Below are positions 1-8,265 of a stretch of 64,000 nt of DNA, in pieces. Numbering within the stretch: the first letter of the stretch is position 1; every line of letters starts with the position of its first letter. Source of the DNA: Nonomuraea aurantiaca (GTDB taxonomy: Bacteria > Actinomycetota > Actinomycetes > Streptosporangiales > Streptosporangiaceae); contig NZ_JAIWNB010000017.1 of the NCBI RefSeq assembly GCF_020215705.1, positions 124,001 to 188,000 on the forward strand. The letters run 5' to 3'. Position numbers and translations under genes: made by a program. Under the pieces are notes generated by a model. That model searched no databases, was not told the DNA's origin, and was given only the letters and a program-made list of their open reading frames with translations.

Positions 1-1
1 C

Positions 2-535
2 GAGGGCATGCCGCAGCTGCCGGCATTCGTGAAGAACGACCGCCTGGACACCCTGGCCGCCAACCCGCTGGGCCGGGCGCTGTTCTCGCCGATGTACGCC
101 GATCCGACGTGCCAGGCGAACAGCGCCCGGTTCGCCTTCCTCAACCCCGAAGCCCGGCAGTTCTACGTCGATTGGAAGCGTGTCGCCCACGGCGCCGTCG
201 GCGTGCTGCGCATCGCGGCGGGAAAGAACCCCTACGACCGGGAGCTGTCGAACCTGATCGGTGAGCTGTGCACCCGCAGTGACGCCTTCCGGGTGCTGTG
301 GGGCTCCCACGACGTGCATGTCTTCCGCGAGGGCACCAAGCGCCTGCGCCACCCGGTCGTCGGCGAGCTGGAACTCGAACACGAGAGTCTGGCCCTGCCG
401 GACGAGAACGGGTTGAGCGTGGTCGTCTACAGCGCACCGCCGGGAAGCGCCGCGGAGGACGGTCTGAAGCTGCTCGCCAGCTGGTCCGCCACCGCAGGTC
501 AGGAGCAGGACGCTGACACCCCGTCGACGCACTAG
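2..535 (+). CDS. XRE-family regulator, MmyB-like ligand-binding domain (5' partial)
   Basis: The frame is open from the window edge, so the N-terminal helix-turn-helix lies outside the window. What remains is the C-terminal MmyB-type domain found in many actinobacterial XRE regulators: an 'ANPLGRALFSP' segment, a 'FLNPEARQFYVDW' segment, then the typical 'FRVLWGSHDV' and 'HPVVGELELEHESLALP' stretches, ending in a short charged tail. The family binds an unknown, possibly fatty-acid-like ligand and usually regulates a nearby oxidoreductase gene. Its target here cannot be seen. An intact relative lies at 42881-43735 and a broken one at 28770-29165. Confidence 0.85.
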   Translation, partial: EGMPQLPAFVKNDRLDTLAANPLGRALFSPMYADPTCQANSARFAFLNPEARQFYVDWKRVAHGAVGVLRIAAGKNPYDRELSNLIGELCTRSDAFRVLWGSHDVHVFREGTKRLRHPVVGELELEHESLALPDENGLSVVVYSAPPGSAAEDGLKLLASWSATAGQEQDADTPSTH

Positions 536-596
536 CATGCGCAAGGACGAAGCCGGGTCCACCGGCCTGACTGACTGCTTGCCGAGGAGTGGCGGG

Positions 597-1043
597 ATGT
601 TCGAGAAGTTCAGCGACCGAGCTCGACGTATCATCGTCCTGTCCCAGGAGGAGGCCAGGGCGCTCAACCACGACTCCATCGGGACCGAGCACGTTCTTCT
701 CGGTCTGATCCGTGAGGGTGAGGGTGTGGGCGCCCAGGTTCTCACGAACCTGGGCCTCAGCCTTGAGGATGTGCGCCGGCAGGTCGAGGAGAGCCGGGGC
801 CGAGGCCGGTCCGCTACGTCGGGCTACCTTGCGTTCACGCCGGCGGCCAACGAAGTGCTCCAGGCGGCGAACCAGGAGTCCTTGCGCCGCGGTCTTGACT
901 ACATCGGCACCGAACACCTCCTGCTCGGGCTCATCCGCGACGGCGAGAGTCTGGCGGCCCAGGTGCTGGTCAAGCTCGGCGCCGACCTCGACCAGGTCGG
1001 GCGGACCACGGACGAACTCCTCCAGCGATACCTGGCCAGATAG
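597..1043 (+). CDS. Stand-alone Clp N-terminal domain protein
   Basis: This 148-residue protein consists of two Clp_N repeats, about residues 3-65 and 78-145. Both carry the 'IGTEHxLLGLIR(E/D)GE' signature of ClpC/ClpA N domains, joined by a short glycine/arginine linker. No AAA+ domain follows, so it cannot unfold proteins itself. In the family such pieces act as adaptors or substrate sensors; that role is inferred here. The start at 597 is chosen because a GAGGAG ribosome site lies about 8 bases upstream and homology begins there; an in-frame ATG at 537 would add 20 unrelated residues. Confidence 0.88.
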   Translation: MFEKFSDRARRIIVLSQEEARALNHDSIGTEHVLLGLIREGEGVGAQVLTNLGLSLEDVRRQVEESRGRGRSATSGYLAFTPAANEVLQAANQESLRRGLDYIGTEHLLLGLIRDGESLAAQVLVKLGADLDQVGRTTDELLQRYLAR

Positions 1044-1056
1044 CCGCTCGGGAGCG

Positions 1057-2841
1057 TCAGCCAAGACCGATCAGGGGCTCGATGCGCTCCCACGCGGGAG
1101 GCTCCGGCCACCCGGCCGCCGCGTCCGGGCCCGCGGGCCCCAGGCCGAGCACCGCGCAGGCCAGCAGGTGCTCGCCGGGCGGCAGATCGCCCATCAGCGT
1201 GGGGATCGTGGTGCGCGCCGCGAGCACGTTCGTGCCGGGCAGGGCCGTGACCAGCTCGCCCTCCCGCCCGCCGGTCAGGTCCTCGATCACGCACAGACCG
1301 TGGGGCGAGTCCAGCCGGGCCCGGCCGGAACCGGTGTCGACCCGGACGGGCGGCCGGTCGCGGTCGACCGCGAAGGCGCCCTCGGCCGTGCGCAGCGCCC
1401 GCCCGGTCCTGATCCGGTGCACCCGTACGTGCCACGGCGGCAGCGCCACCAGCCAGGTCTCGATCTCCACGTCCGCCCAGGGCGTCCAGTGGGAGTGCAG
1501 CACACCGTCGGCGGCGGAGACCTGATCCGGCAGCTCGCAGGGCCGCCAGTGCTCGCCGTCCTCGCTGAGCGCCAGCGTGCTGTCGAAGGCGCCCTGCTCC
1601 AGCTTCAGCGTCCCGGCGGGCACGCTGAAGCCGAACCGCGTGGAGTAGGCGAACTTGGCGTACTTGGCCGCCCCGTGCCGCGCCCACGGGTTGCGCTGCC
1701 CCGCGCTGAGCAGCACCACGTGCCGTCCCTCCTCGCAGCGCATCAGCGCCACGCCCGCCTCCGGCTGGGTGCTGACCTCGGGCAGCGGGGGAGCGTCGGC
1801 CTCCTTGGCGGTCCAGAACGGGTGCTCGGCGGGCAGGGCGAGCGGCAGGTACGCCTTCATGGCCCAGTACGGCGAGCCGGGCGCGTTGTACTGCTCGGCC
1901 ATGTGCGGCTGGGGATAGCCGTAGCCGATGGTGAGCAACCCCGCGGCGTCGCGGATGGGCCGGCTGTCCCACCAGCGCAGGTTCCGCAGCAGATGCCCCT
2001 TGGTCACCTCCCACGGCAGCGCCTCGACGCCGGCGAAGGCCAGCGCCCCCCAGAACGCCGACTGCGCGAAACGGTAGGTCAGGCTCCTGCCGAACGGGAC
2101 GGCCACCCCCTCGCTGGAGAACCAGTGCTGGAAGTCCTGGGCGAACGTCGCGGCCCGCTCGCGGAAGCGCCCGGCCCTGTCCTGGTCGTGACCGAGCGCC
2201 GCGTAGATGAGGCCGTAGTAGTGCATGGCGAACGGGATGTAGTAGTCGCGCTGCCACGTCGGCCCGTCGGAGTACCACCCGCGCCCGAGGTCGAACTCCT
2301 CCAGCCGGTCGAGCCTGGCCGTGTTGGCGTCGTGGTCGTGGGAGATCCCGACGCGGTCGAGCCCGAGCCCCACCATGACCGGGAAGAACAGCCAGTTGTT
2401 GTTGTTCGGCTCCACGGTGACGGCGTGCCGTAGCCAGGCGGCCACCGTGTCGCGCTGCGGGCCGGTCAGCGGGTCCCAGATCCGCTCGGGGGCCAGGGCG
2501 AGCGCCAGGCCGATGGCGGCGGTCTCGACCAGCCGCTGGTTCTTGTCGAAGACCGCGCCCCAGTAGTCGGGGTGGTCGGGGTCGGTCCCGGCGGCGAGCC
2601 CGGCGCTCCAGAGCTCCCAGTGGTCGAACGCCCCGCCGCCGGCAGCCAGCGGCGCCAGCCCCCACAGCGGGCGTGCAAACGCTTCCAGCTCGGCGGACGC
2701 CAGGTCGTAGTGCGCCGTGTGGAACCCCAGCCGCAGTCGTCCCCGCCCCGGGCTGAATCGGGAAATCAGGGGCGTGACCAGGTCCAATACCTGACGCGCC
2801 AACTCGTCTCGATCGCCGCCGGGCCGGTCGTCGGGGTGCAC
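1057..2841 (-). CDS. DUF2264 protein, probable glycoside hydrolase
   Basis: A 594-residue protein with an N-terminal DUF2264 domain (about residues 15-350) of expected (alpha/alpha)6-barrel fold, followed by a beta-rich C-terminal half. Family-typical stretches include 'EPNNNNWLFFPVM' and 'SDGPTWQRDYYIPFAMH'. Some DUF2264 proteins are classed as GH154 beta-glucuronidases, so cleavage of an imported glucuronide is a reasonable but unproven guess. No signal peptide is visible, which suggests a cytoplasmic enzyme. It is the last gene of the minus-strand unit isomerase-lacI-DUF2264, with a LacI-type palindrome 19-34 bases before its start. Confidence 0.82.
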   Translation of the reverse strand: MHPDDRPGGDRDELARQVLDLVTPLISRFSPGRGRLRLGFHTAHYDLASAELEAFARPLWGLAPLAAGGGAFDHWELWSAGLAAGTDPDHPDYWGAVFDKNQRLVETAAIGLALALAPERIWDPLTGPQRDTVAAWLRHAVTVEPNNNNWLFFPVMVGLGLDRVGISHDHDANTARLDRLEEFDLGRGWYSDGPTWQRDYYIPFAMHYYGLIYAALGHDQDRAGRFRERAATFAQDFQHWFSSEGVAVPFGRSLTYRFAQSAFWGALAFAGVEALPWEVTKGHLLRNLRWWDSRPIRDAAGLLTIGYGYPQPHMAEQYNAPGSPYWAMKAYLPLALPAEHPFWTAKEADAPPLPEVSTQPEAGVALMRCEEGRHVVLLSAGQRNPWARHGAAKYAKFAYSTRFGFSVPAGTLKLEQGAFDSTLALSEDGEHWRPCELPDQVSAADGVLHSHWTPWADVEIETWLVALPPWHVRVHRIRTGRALRTAEGAFAVDRDRPPVRVDTGSGRARLDSPHGLCVIEDLTGGREGELVTALPGTNVLAARTTIPTLMGDLPPGEHLLACAVLGLGPAGPDAAAGWPEPPAWERIEPLIGLG

Positions 2842-2859
2842 GGGGGTCTCTCTTTCGCT

Positions 2860-2875
2860 GGGAAAGCGCTATCCC
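2860..2875. promoter_or_regulatory. LacI-type operator before the DUF2264 gene
   Basis: GGGAAAGCGCTATCCC is a 16-bp inverted repeat (14 of 16 positions symmetric) centred on AGCGCT, the core shared with the sites near 4755 and 4872. It overlaps the stop codon of the lacI gene and lies 19 bases before the DUF2264 start, where it could control an internal promoter. Confidence 0.65.
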
Positions 2876-3927
2876 GAGCTAGGTTTCCCCCCGTCGCCCT
2901 CGCTTGTCAACACCGTGACAGCCGAGGGTGGGGCCGTGCTGTCGCGGACGTGCAGCTCCATCGGCAGGGTCAGCGGCTCCCCGTCGTGCCCCTCGGTCAT
3001 GAGGGCCACCAGCATCTCGGCCGCCTGCCTGCCGAGCTGCCCCCGGGGCACCGACACCGTGGTCAGGCCCGTGTGCGCCACGTGGTCCAGCGCGATGTCG
3101 TCGAACCCCACCACCGACAGCTCCTCGGGAACCCGCACCCCGAGCTCGCGCATCCGGGTCACCGCCCCCAGGGCCACCAGGTCGTTGTAGGTGGTGAGCG
3201 CGGTGGCGCCGGTGCCGGCCACCGCGGCGGCGGCCTCGTACCCGCAGCGGCTGGTCGCCCCGCACGGCAGGATCGTGACCGACAGGCCGAACGCCTTGGC
3301 GGCCTCCAGCGCCCTGATCCGCTCGGAGTTGGCCCAGGACACCTCGGGCCCGCTCAGGTAGGCGACCCGGCGGTGGCCCAGCTGCGCCAGGTGGCCGCAG
3401 ATCAACATCATCCCGCCGAAGAAGTCGGCGGAGACGGCGGGCGCGGCGAGGCCGGGGACGATCCGGTTGAGCAGGACGAGCGGGTGGCCCCGGCCGGTCA
3501 GGACGGCCAGGTCGGCGCGCTCCAGACGGGAGGAGGCGAGCAGCACCCCGTCGCAACTGCGCATGAGGTCCTCGACGAGGTCGTGCTCGATCGAGGGGTC
3601 GTCGTCCGACTCCATGACCATGACGCGGCGCCCGTGGGAGCGGGCGACGGCCGAGACCGCCTTGAGCACGCCGGGAAAGTAGGGATTGGCCAGGTCGGGG
3701 ACCAGCACGCCGATGGTGCCCCACTCGCCGCGGGCGAGCCCCTGCGCCGCCGCGTTGGGCCGGTAGCCCAGCTCTGTGACGGCGTCGTGGACCCGCGCCG
3801 CCAGCGCGGGATCGACCTTCGCCGTGCCGTTGAGCACGCGGGAGACGGTCGAGGCCGACACCCCCGCGGCCGCCCCGACGTCGCTGATCGTCACCCGGCT
3901 CCCGCGGCCCTGCCGCAGATTACGCAC
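2869..3927 (-). CDS. LacI-family transcriptional regulator
   Basis: A 352-residue LacI/GalR repressor. The N-terminal HTH is clear (about residues 12-60: 'VTISDVGAAAGVSASTVSRVLNG', hinge 'GYRPNAAAQGLA'), followed by a periplasmic-binding-protein-like effector domain ('IGVLVPDLANPYFPG', 'VVGFDDIALDHVAH'). It starts at GTG 3927 behind AGGAGG. It lies between the isomerase and DUF2264 genes and near four palindromes with the AAGCGCTT-like core expected of this family, so it very likely represses this cluster. The effector is probably a sugar or sugar acid carried by the adjacent importer. Confidence 0.95.
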   Translation of the reverse strand: MRNLRQGRGSRVTISDVGAAAGVSASTVSRVLNGTAKVDPALAARVHDAVTELGYRPNAAAQGLARGEWGTIGVLVPDLANPYFPGVLKAVSAVARSHGRRVMVMESDDDPSIEHDLVEDLMRSCDGVLLASSRLERADLAVLTGRGHPLVLLNRIVPGLAAPAVSADFFGGMMLICGHLAQLGHRRVAYLSGPEVSWANSERIRALEAAKAFGLSVTILPCGATSRCGYEAAAAVAGTGATALTTYNDLVALGAVTRMRELGVRVPEELSVVGFDDIALDHVAHTGLTTVSVPRGQLGRQAAEMLVALMTEGHDGEPLTLPMELHVRDSTAPPSAVTVLTSEGDGGKPSSG

Positions 3928-3954
3928 CCGCTCCTCCTGCCCCCCGCGCGCCCG

Positions 3955-4731
3955 TCAGCCGAGCAGCCCGCGCAGATGATCCAGATCTCTCCGTACGGCC
4001 GCCACCGGGTCGGCCGCCGGGTAGTGGACGTGCAGCGACAGCACCCCGCTGTAGCCGCGTTCGCGCAGCCCGGGGAGGATCTCCGCCCAGCGGACCACGC
4101 CCCCGTCCGCGAACGGCTGCCACTCGCAGGTCCAGCCGTCCGCGCCCGATCGCCAGACGGCGTTCTTCACTCCCATGCAGGCCATCCGATCGCCCAGCAG
4201 ATCGACGTTGAGCGCCCATGCCTCGCTGCCCTCCTTGGCCTGGTTGCCGGGGTCGGCGTAGAAGCGCACGTCGTTCAGGTCGCCGGCGAGTGCGAGAGCG
4301 AGCGAGGCGGATGGATGGATCGTACCGTGATGCAGCTGGACCGCCACCCGCACGCCGTGCCGGGCGGCGAGGCCGGCCAGGCGGGTCAGCGCGGCTCTGG
4401 CCTCCTTCAGCTGATGCTGGTAACCGATGGCGGGGTCGTAGCGGTAGAAGCCCGTCCGGACGAGGGGGACGCCGGCCTCGCCGCAGGCCGCGATCATCCG
4501 TTCGGCGTCCGCGTCGGCGTCGAGGAAGTCGGTGGTGACGACGTCGAGGGTGAGCCCGCGGCGCCCGAGCTCCGCGGCGACGACGGCGATGCCGTCCGGG
4601 TCTGTGGGGCTGACCGTCTGGCCCTCGCGCACGAGGAGGTCCGCCCCCTCGGCGCCCACCGAGGCCACCGCCTCGGCCAGCTGGGGGGCGTCGATGGAGC
4701 CGAAGGGCTTGGTGAAGGCGAGCAGGCGCAC
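3955..4731 (-). CDS. Sugar phosphate isomerase/epimerase (AP-endonuclease-2-like TIM barrel)
   Basis: A 258-residue TIM-barrel protein of the xylose-isomerase-like superfamily, which isomerises or epimerises sugars or keto sugars using a divalent metal. Candidate metal-site segments are 'VQLHHGTIHP', 'YADPGNQ' and 'LSLHVHYP'. Translation starts at GTG 4731 behind GGAG. It is first in a minus-strand operon with lacI and the DUF2264 gene, and divergent from the importer operon across an operator-rich gap. The substrate cannot be named; context suggests the imported sugar or an oxidised derivative. Confidence 0.82.
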   Translation of the reverse strand: MRLLAFTKPFGSIDAPQLAEAVASVGAEGADLLVREGQTVSPTDPDGIAVVAAELGRRGLTLDVVTTDFLDADADAERMIAACGEAGVPLVRTGFYRYDPAIGYQHQLKEARAALTRLAGLAARHGVRVAVQLHHGTIHPSASLALALAGDLNDVRFYADPGNQAKEGSEAWALNVDLLGDRMACMGVKNAVWRSGADGWTCEWQPFADGGVVRWAEILPGLRERGYSGVLSLHVHYPAADPVAAVRRDLDHLRGLLG

Positions 4732-4751
4732 ACGTACTCCTGAAGTTGAGA

Positions 4752-4759
4752 AAGCGCTT
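4752..4759. promoter_or_regulatory. LacI-type operator half of divergent control region
   Basis: Perfect palindrome AAGCGCTT within GAGAAAGCGCTTGTAC, about 20 bases upstream of the isomerase gene and downstream of its predicted promoter, where bound repressor would block elongation. Confidence 0.6.
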
Positions 4760-4791
4760 GTACATCTTGGGTCAGACGGACTTCATCGCTG

Positions 4792-4820
4792 AGCATCCAT
4801 CTGAAACCGCTTTCTCACAA
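4792..4820 (-). promoter_or_regulatory. Predicted promoter of isomerase-lacI-DUF2264 operon
   Basis: On the minus strand, TTGTGA (4815-4820) and GATGCT (4792-4797) are separated by 17 bp. The spacer contains the operator-like palindrome at 4803-4814, so repressor binding would occlude polymerase. Confidence 0.45.
4803..4814. promoter_or_regulatory. LacI-type operator
   Basis: GAAACCGCTTTC, a 12-bp inverted repeat with one mismatched pair. It lies inside the predicted minus-strand promoter and just upstream of the plus-strand -35 box, so one bound dimer could affect both directions. Confidence 0.5.
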
Positions 4821-4823
4821 GCC

Positions 4824-4852
4824 TTGAAACAGGGAATGAGGCGGGCTACTCT
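4824..4852 (+). promoter_or_regulatory. Predicted promoter of the sugar importer operon
   Basis: TTGAAA (4824-4829), a 17-bp spacer and TACTCT (4847-4852) give a good housekeeping-sigma promoter, flanked by operator palindromes on both sides. Confidence 0.6.
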
Positions 4853-4865
4853 CGACCCACCCTCG

Positions 4866-4879
4866 GGTAAGCGCTTACC
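4866..4879. promoter_or_regulatory. LacI-type operator (perfect palindrome)
   Basis: GGTAAGCGCTTACC is a perfect 14-bp inverted repeat about 14 bases downstream of the predicted -10 box and 45 bases before the binding-protein gene. It is the strongest of the four operators and is placed to act as a roadblock. Confidence 0.75.
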
Positions 4880-4923
4880 AGCCGCCCGAACCCCCTCTGA
4901 CCTCCGCCTCCTTAGGAGGGTCC

Positions 4924-6378
4924 ATGATCCCCCGTTCGCGTTGGACCGCCGTGATGGCCACCGCAGCCATGGCGTCACTGCTCGTTGCGGCGTGCGGCAC
5001 CTCGAGCAGCCCGAGCGGAGGTGGCTCGCAGACCACGTTGCGGATCTGGGACTTCTCCGCCGAACAGGTGAACTTCCACAAGGATGTCGGCGCCCAGTTC
5101 ACCAAGGAACATCCCGACATCAAGATCGAGTGGCGCTCGATCACCCAGGCCGACTACATGAAGACCCTGCCGCTGGCCTTCCAGAGCAACCAGGCGCCGG
5201 ACATGTTCTACTGGAACGCGACCGGGCTGTCCCAGCTGCTGGACCAGAAGTGGATCAGTCCCCTCAGCCCTGGTGGCACCGTCCCCGCCGACTTCGTCAA
5301 GCGCTGGCCGGACGGGTCCTTCCTGGAAGGCATCAACATGCAGGACGGGAAGACCTACGGCTTCCCGTTCTCGGAGAACCTCTACTGGGGCTCCGGCTAC
5401 ATGTTCCTCAATAAGCAGGTCTTCCAGCAGGCCGGGCTGGACGTCAACAATCCGCCCAAGACCTGGACCGACCTCAAGAACGCCTGCGCGCAGATCAAGG
5501 CCAAGACCAAGGCCGAGTGCATCGCCGCCCCCACCAAGGGCCCGGACATGCAGCGCATCTGGTACGCGATGATCAGCAGCGTCTCGACGGATGAGTTCTT
5601 CGACTACAAGACGGGCAAGTTCGACCTGACCGAGCCCGGGCAGGTGAAGACCTTCGCCTTCATCCAGGAGCTCAAGAAGGCCGGGTACCTGGCGCCGGGG
5701 ACCAACGACAAGAACTTCTCCCGCCAGCAGTTCGCCGCCGATCAGGCCGGCATCTTCTTCGACGGCACCTGGCTGCCGAGCGTGTGGGCCAGCCAGGGCT
5801 TCACCAGCGACAAGTACGTGGTGGCGCCGCGCGTCAACCCCGACAGCGGGCAGACCGGCGCGGCCGGCCGCAAGTACGACACCAACAAGTACTGGGTCAG
5901 CTCGCAGACCAAGCATCCCGACGCCATGTGGACGTTCATTCAGTGGATGACCGACCCCAACGGCTACTTCGTCAAGCAGTACTACAAGAGCGCCTTCGGC
6001 ACGCTCGCCTATGTCGACAACCAGAAGATGGTCACCGACCCGGCGCTCAGGCAGATCATGGAGATCGGCGGAAAGCCGGGCTACCGGGTTCAGCTCCCCG
6101 TGCCGCTGCTCAAGTGCCCCGACATCGCCAAGTCCAAGGCGTACGTCAACGCGCTGTCGAAGAGCCCCGACGGGGAGTGGGAGGCCATGGGTGAGGCGCT
6201 GACCAGCGGCCAGCCTCTGGAGACCGTGGGCGCCGCCATCGTCAAGCAGCGGCAGACCGCGCTGGAGGAAGGGCTCAAGCAGGAGGCGGCCAGCGGCCTG
6301 AAGGTGTCGATGGACTGCTACACCTTCCCCGACTGGGAGTACACGAAGGACTTCACCTCGGACATGTACCGCAACTGA
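4924..6378 (+). CDS. Sugar ABC transporter solute-binding lipoprotein
   Basis: A 484-residue family-1 extracellular solute-binding protein. The N-terminus is a lipoprotein signal with lipobox LVAAC and lipidated Cys24, followed by a Ser/Gly-rich linker. Mature-protein features include 'KDVGAQFTKEHPDIKIEW' and aromatic-rich sugar-contact regions. AGGAGG lies 6 bases before the ATG. It is the first gene of the plus-strand catabolic operon and delivers substrate to the two permeases that follow. No ATPase gene is present, so a shared MsiK-type ATPase elsewhere is presumed. Confidence 0.94.
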   Translation: MIPRSRWTAVMATAAMASLLVAACGTSSSPSGGGSQTTLRIWDFSAEQVNFHKDVGAQFTKEHPDIKIEWRSITQADYMKTLPLAFQSNQAPDMFYWNATGLSQLLDQKWISPLSPGGTVPADFVKRWPDGSFLEGINMQDGKTYGFPFSENLYWGSGYMFLNKQVFQQAGLDVNNPPKTWTDLKNACAQIKAKTKAECIAAPTKGPDMQRIWYAMISSVSTDEFFDYKTGKFDLTEPGQVKTFAFIQELKKAGYLAPGTNDKNFSRQQFAADQAGIFFDGTWLPSVWASQGFTSDKYVVAPRVNPDSGQTGAAGRKYDTNKYWVSSQTKHPDAMWTFIQWMTDPNGYFVKQYYKSAFGTLAYVDNQKMVTDPALRQIMEIGGKPGYRVQLPVPLLKCPDIAKSKAYVNALSKSPDGEWEAMGEALTSGQPLETVGAAIVKQRQTALEEGLKQEAASGLKVSMDCYTFPDWEYTKDFTSDMYRN

Positions 6379-6403
6379 CCGGACTCCTCGTGAGGACACA
6401 TCC

Positions 6404-7408
6404 ATGACAACCACCGCTCCCGCCCCCGGGAGGGAAAGGGTGACGGACCGGGACCGGTCGCCCGCCAAGCGTGTGCCCGAGCGCGCCGATCACTCCCGCG
6501 AGCGCGTGCGCGGCATCGAGAGGGTCTGGCTGCTCGTCTTCCTGGCCCCCTTCCTCCTGCTCTACCTCGGCTTCACCATCTGGCCGCTGATCGCGACGAT
6601 CTACTACTCCTTCTTCGACTGGTCGGGCGTCGGCCCCATCGACCACTTCGTCGGGGGCGGCAACTACGGCACGATCCTGGCCGACCCGCTGTTCTGGCTC
6701 TCGGTGGTCAACACGCTGGTCTTCGCCCTGCTGACGACCGTCATCAAGCTGCCGATCTCGCTGCTGGCGGCGATCCTGCTGACCCGCAAGTGGCTGCGCG
6801 GCAAGCGGTTCTTCCGGACCATGTTCTTCGCGCCGCTCATCATCCCCGTCGCCATGGCGGGGCTGGTGTTCACCTACCTGCTCAACCCGTCCAACGGCGC
6901 GCTGAACGCGATTCTGCGCGACCTCGGCCTGGTCGACCAGGGGTTCGACGTGTTCGCCAACAGGTGGAGCGCGCTGGTCGTGCTCGTACTCGTCTCCATC
7001 TGGCAGATCTTCGGCCAGTACATGATCTACTGGATCGCGGCGCTGCAGAACGTGCCGGAGGAGGTCTACGAGGCTGCCGCCATCGACGGCGCGGGGGAGT
7101 GGAAGAAGCTCACCCGCATCACGCTGCCGATGATCCGCCCGGTCGCCGTGATCATCACCCTGCTCGGCCTGGTGAACGCCATGCACGTCTTCGGGCTGGT
7201 CGTCACGCTCACCGCGGGCGGGCCCGGCACCAGCACCTACGTGGTGTCCTATTTCATCTACCAGAACGCCTTCGGCTCGGTGCCGTTCGCCTATGGCTAC
7301 GCCTCGGCCGCGGCGCTGCTGTTCTCCGTCATCGCCTTCGTCCTGGTCTCCGCCCAGGGCCTCGCGGTCCGCCGGGCTCAGCGGCTCAGGAAGGAGTACG
7401 GCGTCTGA
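6404..7408 (+). CDS. Sugar ABC transporter permease (MalF type)
   Basis: A 334-residue integral membrane protein with a charged N-terminal tail of about 40 residues and six predicted membrane segments. The cytoplasmic EAA loop 'EEVYEAAAIDGAGEWKKLT' near residue 220 contacts the ATPase. Its TGA overlaps the ATG of the next permease by one base (TGATG), so the two are translationally coupled. It imports the substrate captured by the upstream lipoprotein. Confidence 0.93.
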   Translation: MTTTAPAPGRERVTDRDRSPAKRVPERADHSRERVRGIERVWLLVFLAPFLLLYLGFTIWPLIATIYYSFFDWSGVGPIDHFVGGGNYGTILADPLFWLSVVNTLVFALLTTVIKLPISLLAAILLTRKWLRGKRFFRTMFFAPLIIPVAMAGLVFTYLLNPSNGALNAILRDLGLVDQGFDVFANRWSALVVLVLVSIWQIFGQYMIYWIAALQNVPEEVYEAAAIDGAGEWKKLTRITLPMIRPVAVIITLLGLVNAMHVFGLVVTLTAGGPGTSTYVVSYFIYQNAFGSVPFAYGYASAAALLFSVIAFVLVSAQGLAVRRAQRLRKEYGV

Positions 7409-8262
7409 TGGCAGCGACCACTCGGGCGGGCCGGCGCAGCCATGCCGTGCGGGCCAACCTCATCGCCCTGCCGATCCTGCTGGTCGTCGGGCTCGTGTGG
7501 GTCTATCCCTTCCTGTGGACCATCTCGGCCGCGTTCAAGACCCAGGCGGGGATGTTCACCAGCGGCGCGAGCCTCCTGCCCGACCAGCTGAACTTCGACA
7601 ACTTCGTCCGGGCCTGGGTCAACGCCGGGTTCTCCGGATACTTCTTCAACACGGTGCTCTACTCGGCCGCCTCGACCCTGGTCGAGCTGGTCAAGGCGGC
7701 CCTGTGCGGCTACGTGCTGGCCAGGTACGAGTTCCCCGGCCGTACCCTGCTCTACCGGATGATCGTGGGGACCCTGTTCATCCCGGTCGCCTCGATCATC
7801 GTGCCGCAGTTCGTGCTGATCGAGAACCTCGGCCTGCTGAACACCCGGGCCGGGGTCATCCTGGCCATGTCCGGCGGCGCCGGCGCGCTCTACGTCCTGC
7901 TGTTCGTCGGGTTCTTCTCCAGCGTCCCGACCGACCTGTTCGAGGCGGCCAAGCTCGACGGGGCCGGTTTCCTCAAGACGTTCCGCCTCATCCTCCCGCT
8001 GGCCAAGCCGGTCATCGCGGTGGTGGTCATCTTCCAGTTCATCAGCAGCTGGAACGAGTTCAACATCCCCCTGGTGTTCACGCTCGGCCAGCCCGAGCTG
8101 CAGAACCTCGCCGTCGGGATGCTGTCCTTCCAGGGCGAGCACGCGACAGACTGGACCGGGTTCGCCGCCGGGATGACGATCTCGTTCCTGCCGATGCTGA
8201 TGATCTTCCTGTTCTTCCAGAGCTACTTCACGCGCGGCCTGGCCGGCGCCACGAAGGGATGA
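7408..8262 (+). CDS. Sugar ABC transporter permease (MalG type)
   Basis: A 284-residue inner-membrane permease beginning at ATG 7408, inside the preceding stop codon. It has the 'YPFLWTISAAFKT' first membrane segment typical of MalG-like permeases and the EAA loop 'TDLFEAAKLDGAGFLKTFR' near residue 175. It forms the channel with the upstream MalF-like subunit. An upstream in-frame extension is ruled out because it would overlap most of the previous gene. Confidence 0.93.
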   Translation: MAATTRAGRRSHAVRANLIALPILLVVGLVWVYPFLWTISAAFKTQAGMFTSGASLLPDQLNFDNFVRAWVNAGFSGYFFNTVLYSAASTLVELVKAALCGYVLARYEFPGRTLLYRMIVGTLFIPVASIIVPQFVLIENLGLLNTRAGVILAMSGGAGALYVLLFVGFFSSVPTDLFEAAKLDGAGFLKTFRLILPLAKPVIAVVVIFQFISSWNEFNIPLVFTLGQPELQNLAVGMLSFQGEHATDWTGFAAGMTISFLPMLMIFLFFQSYFTRGLAGATKG

Positions 8263-8265
8263 CGC

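Noticed and set aside
712..2665. Long open frames on both strands across the DUF2264 gene
   Set aside because: They are composition shadows: Arg/Pro/Gly-rich translations without homology, overlapping a clearly coding frame.
2572..4743. 723-codon plus-strand frame antisense to lacI and the isomerase
   Set aside because: No domain pattern, and it runs through two well-supported minus-strand genes and their operators.
4774..4800. Possible riboswitch between the isomerase and importer genes
   Set aside because: The gap is explained by two opposed promoters and operator palindromes; no conserved aptamer-like helices were seen.
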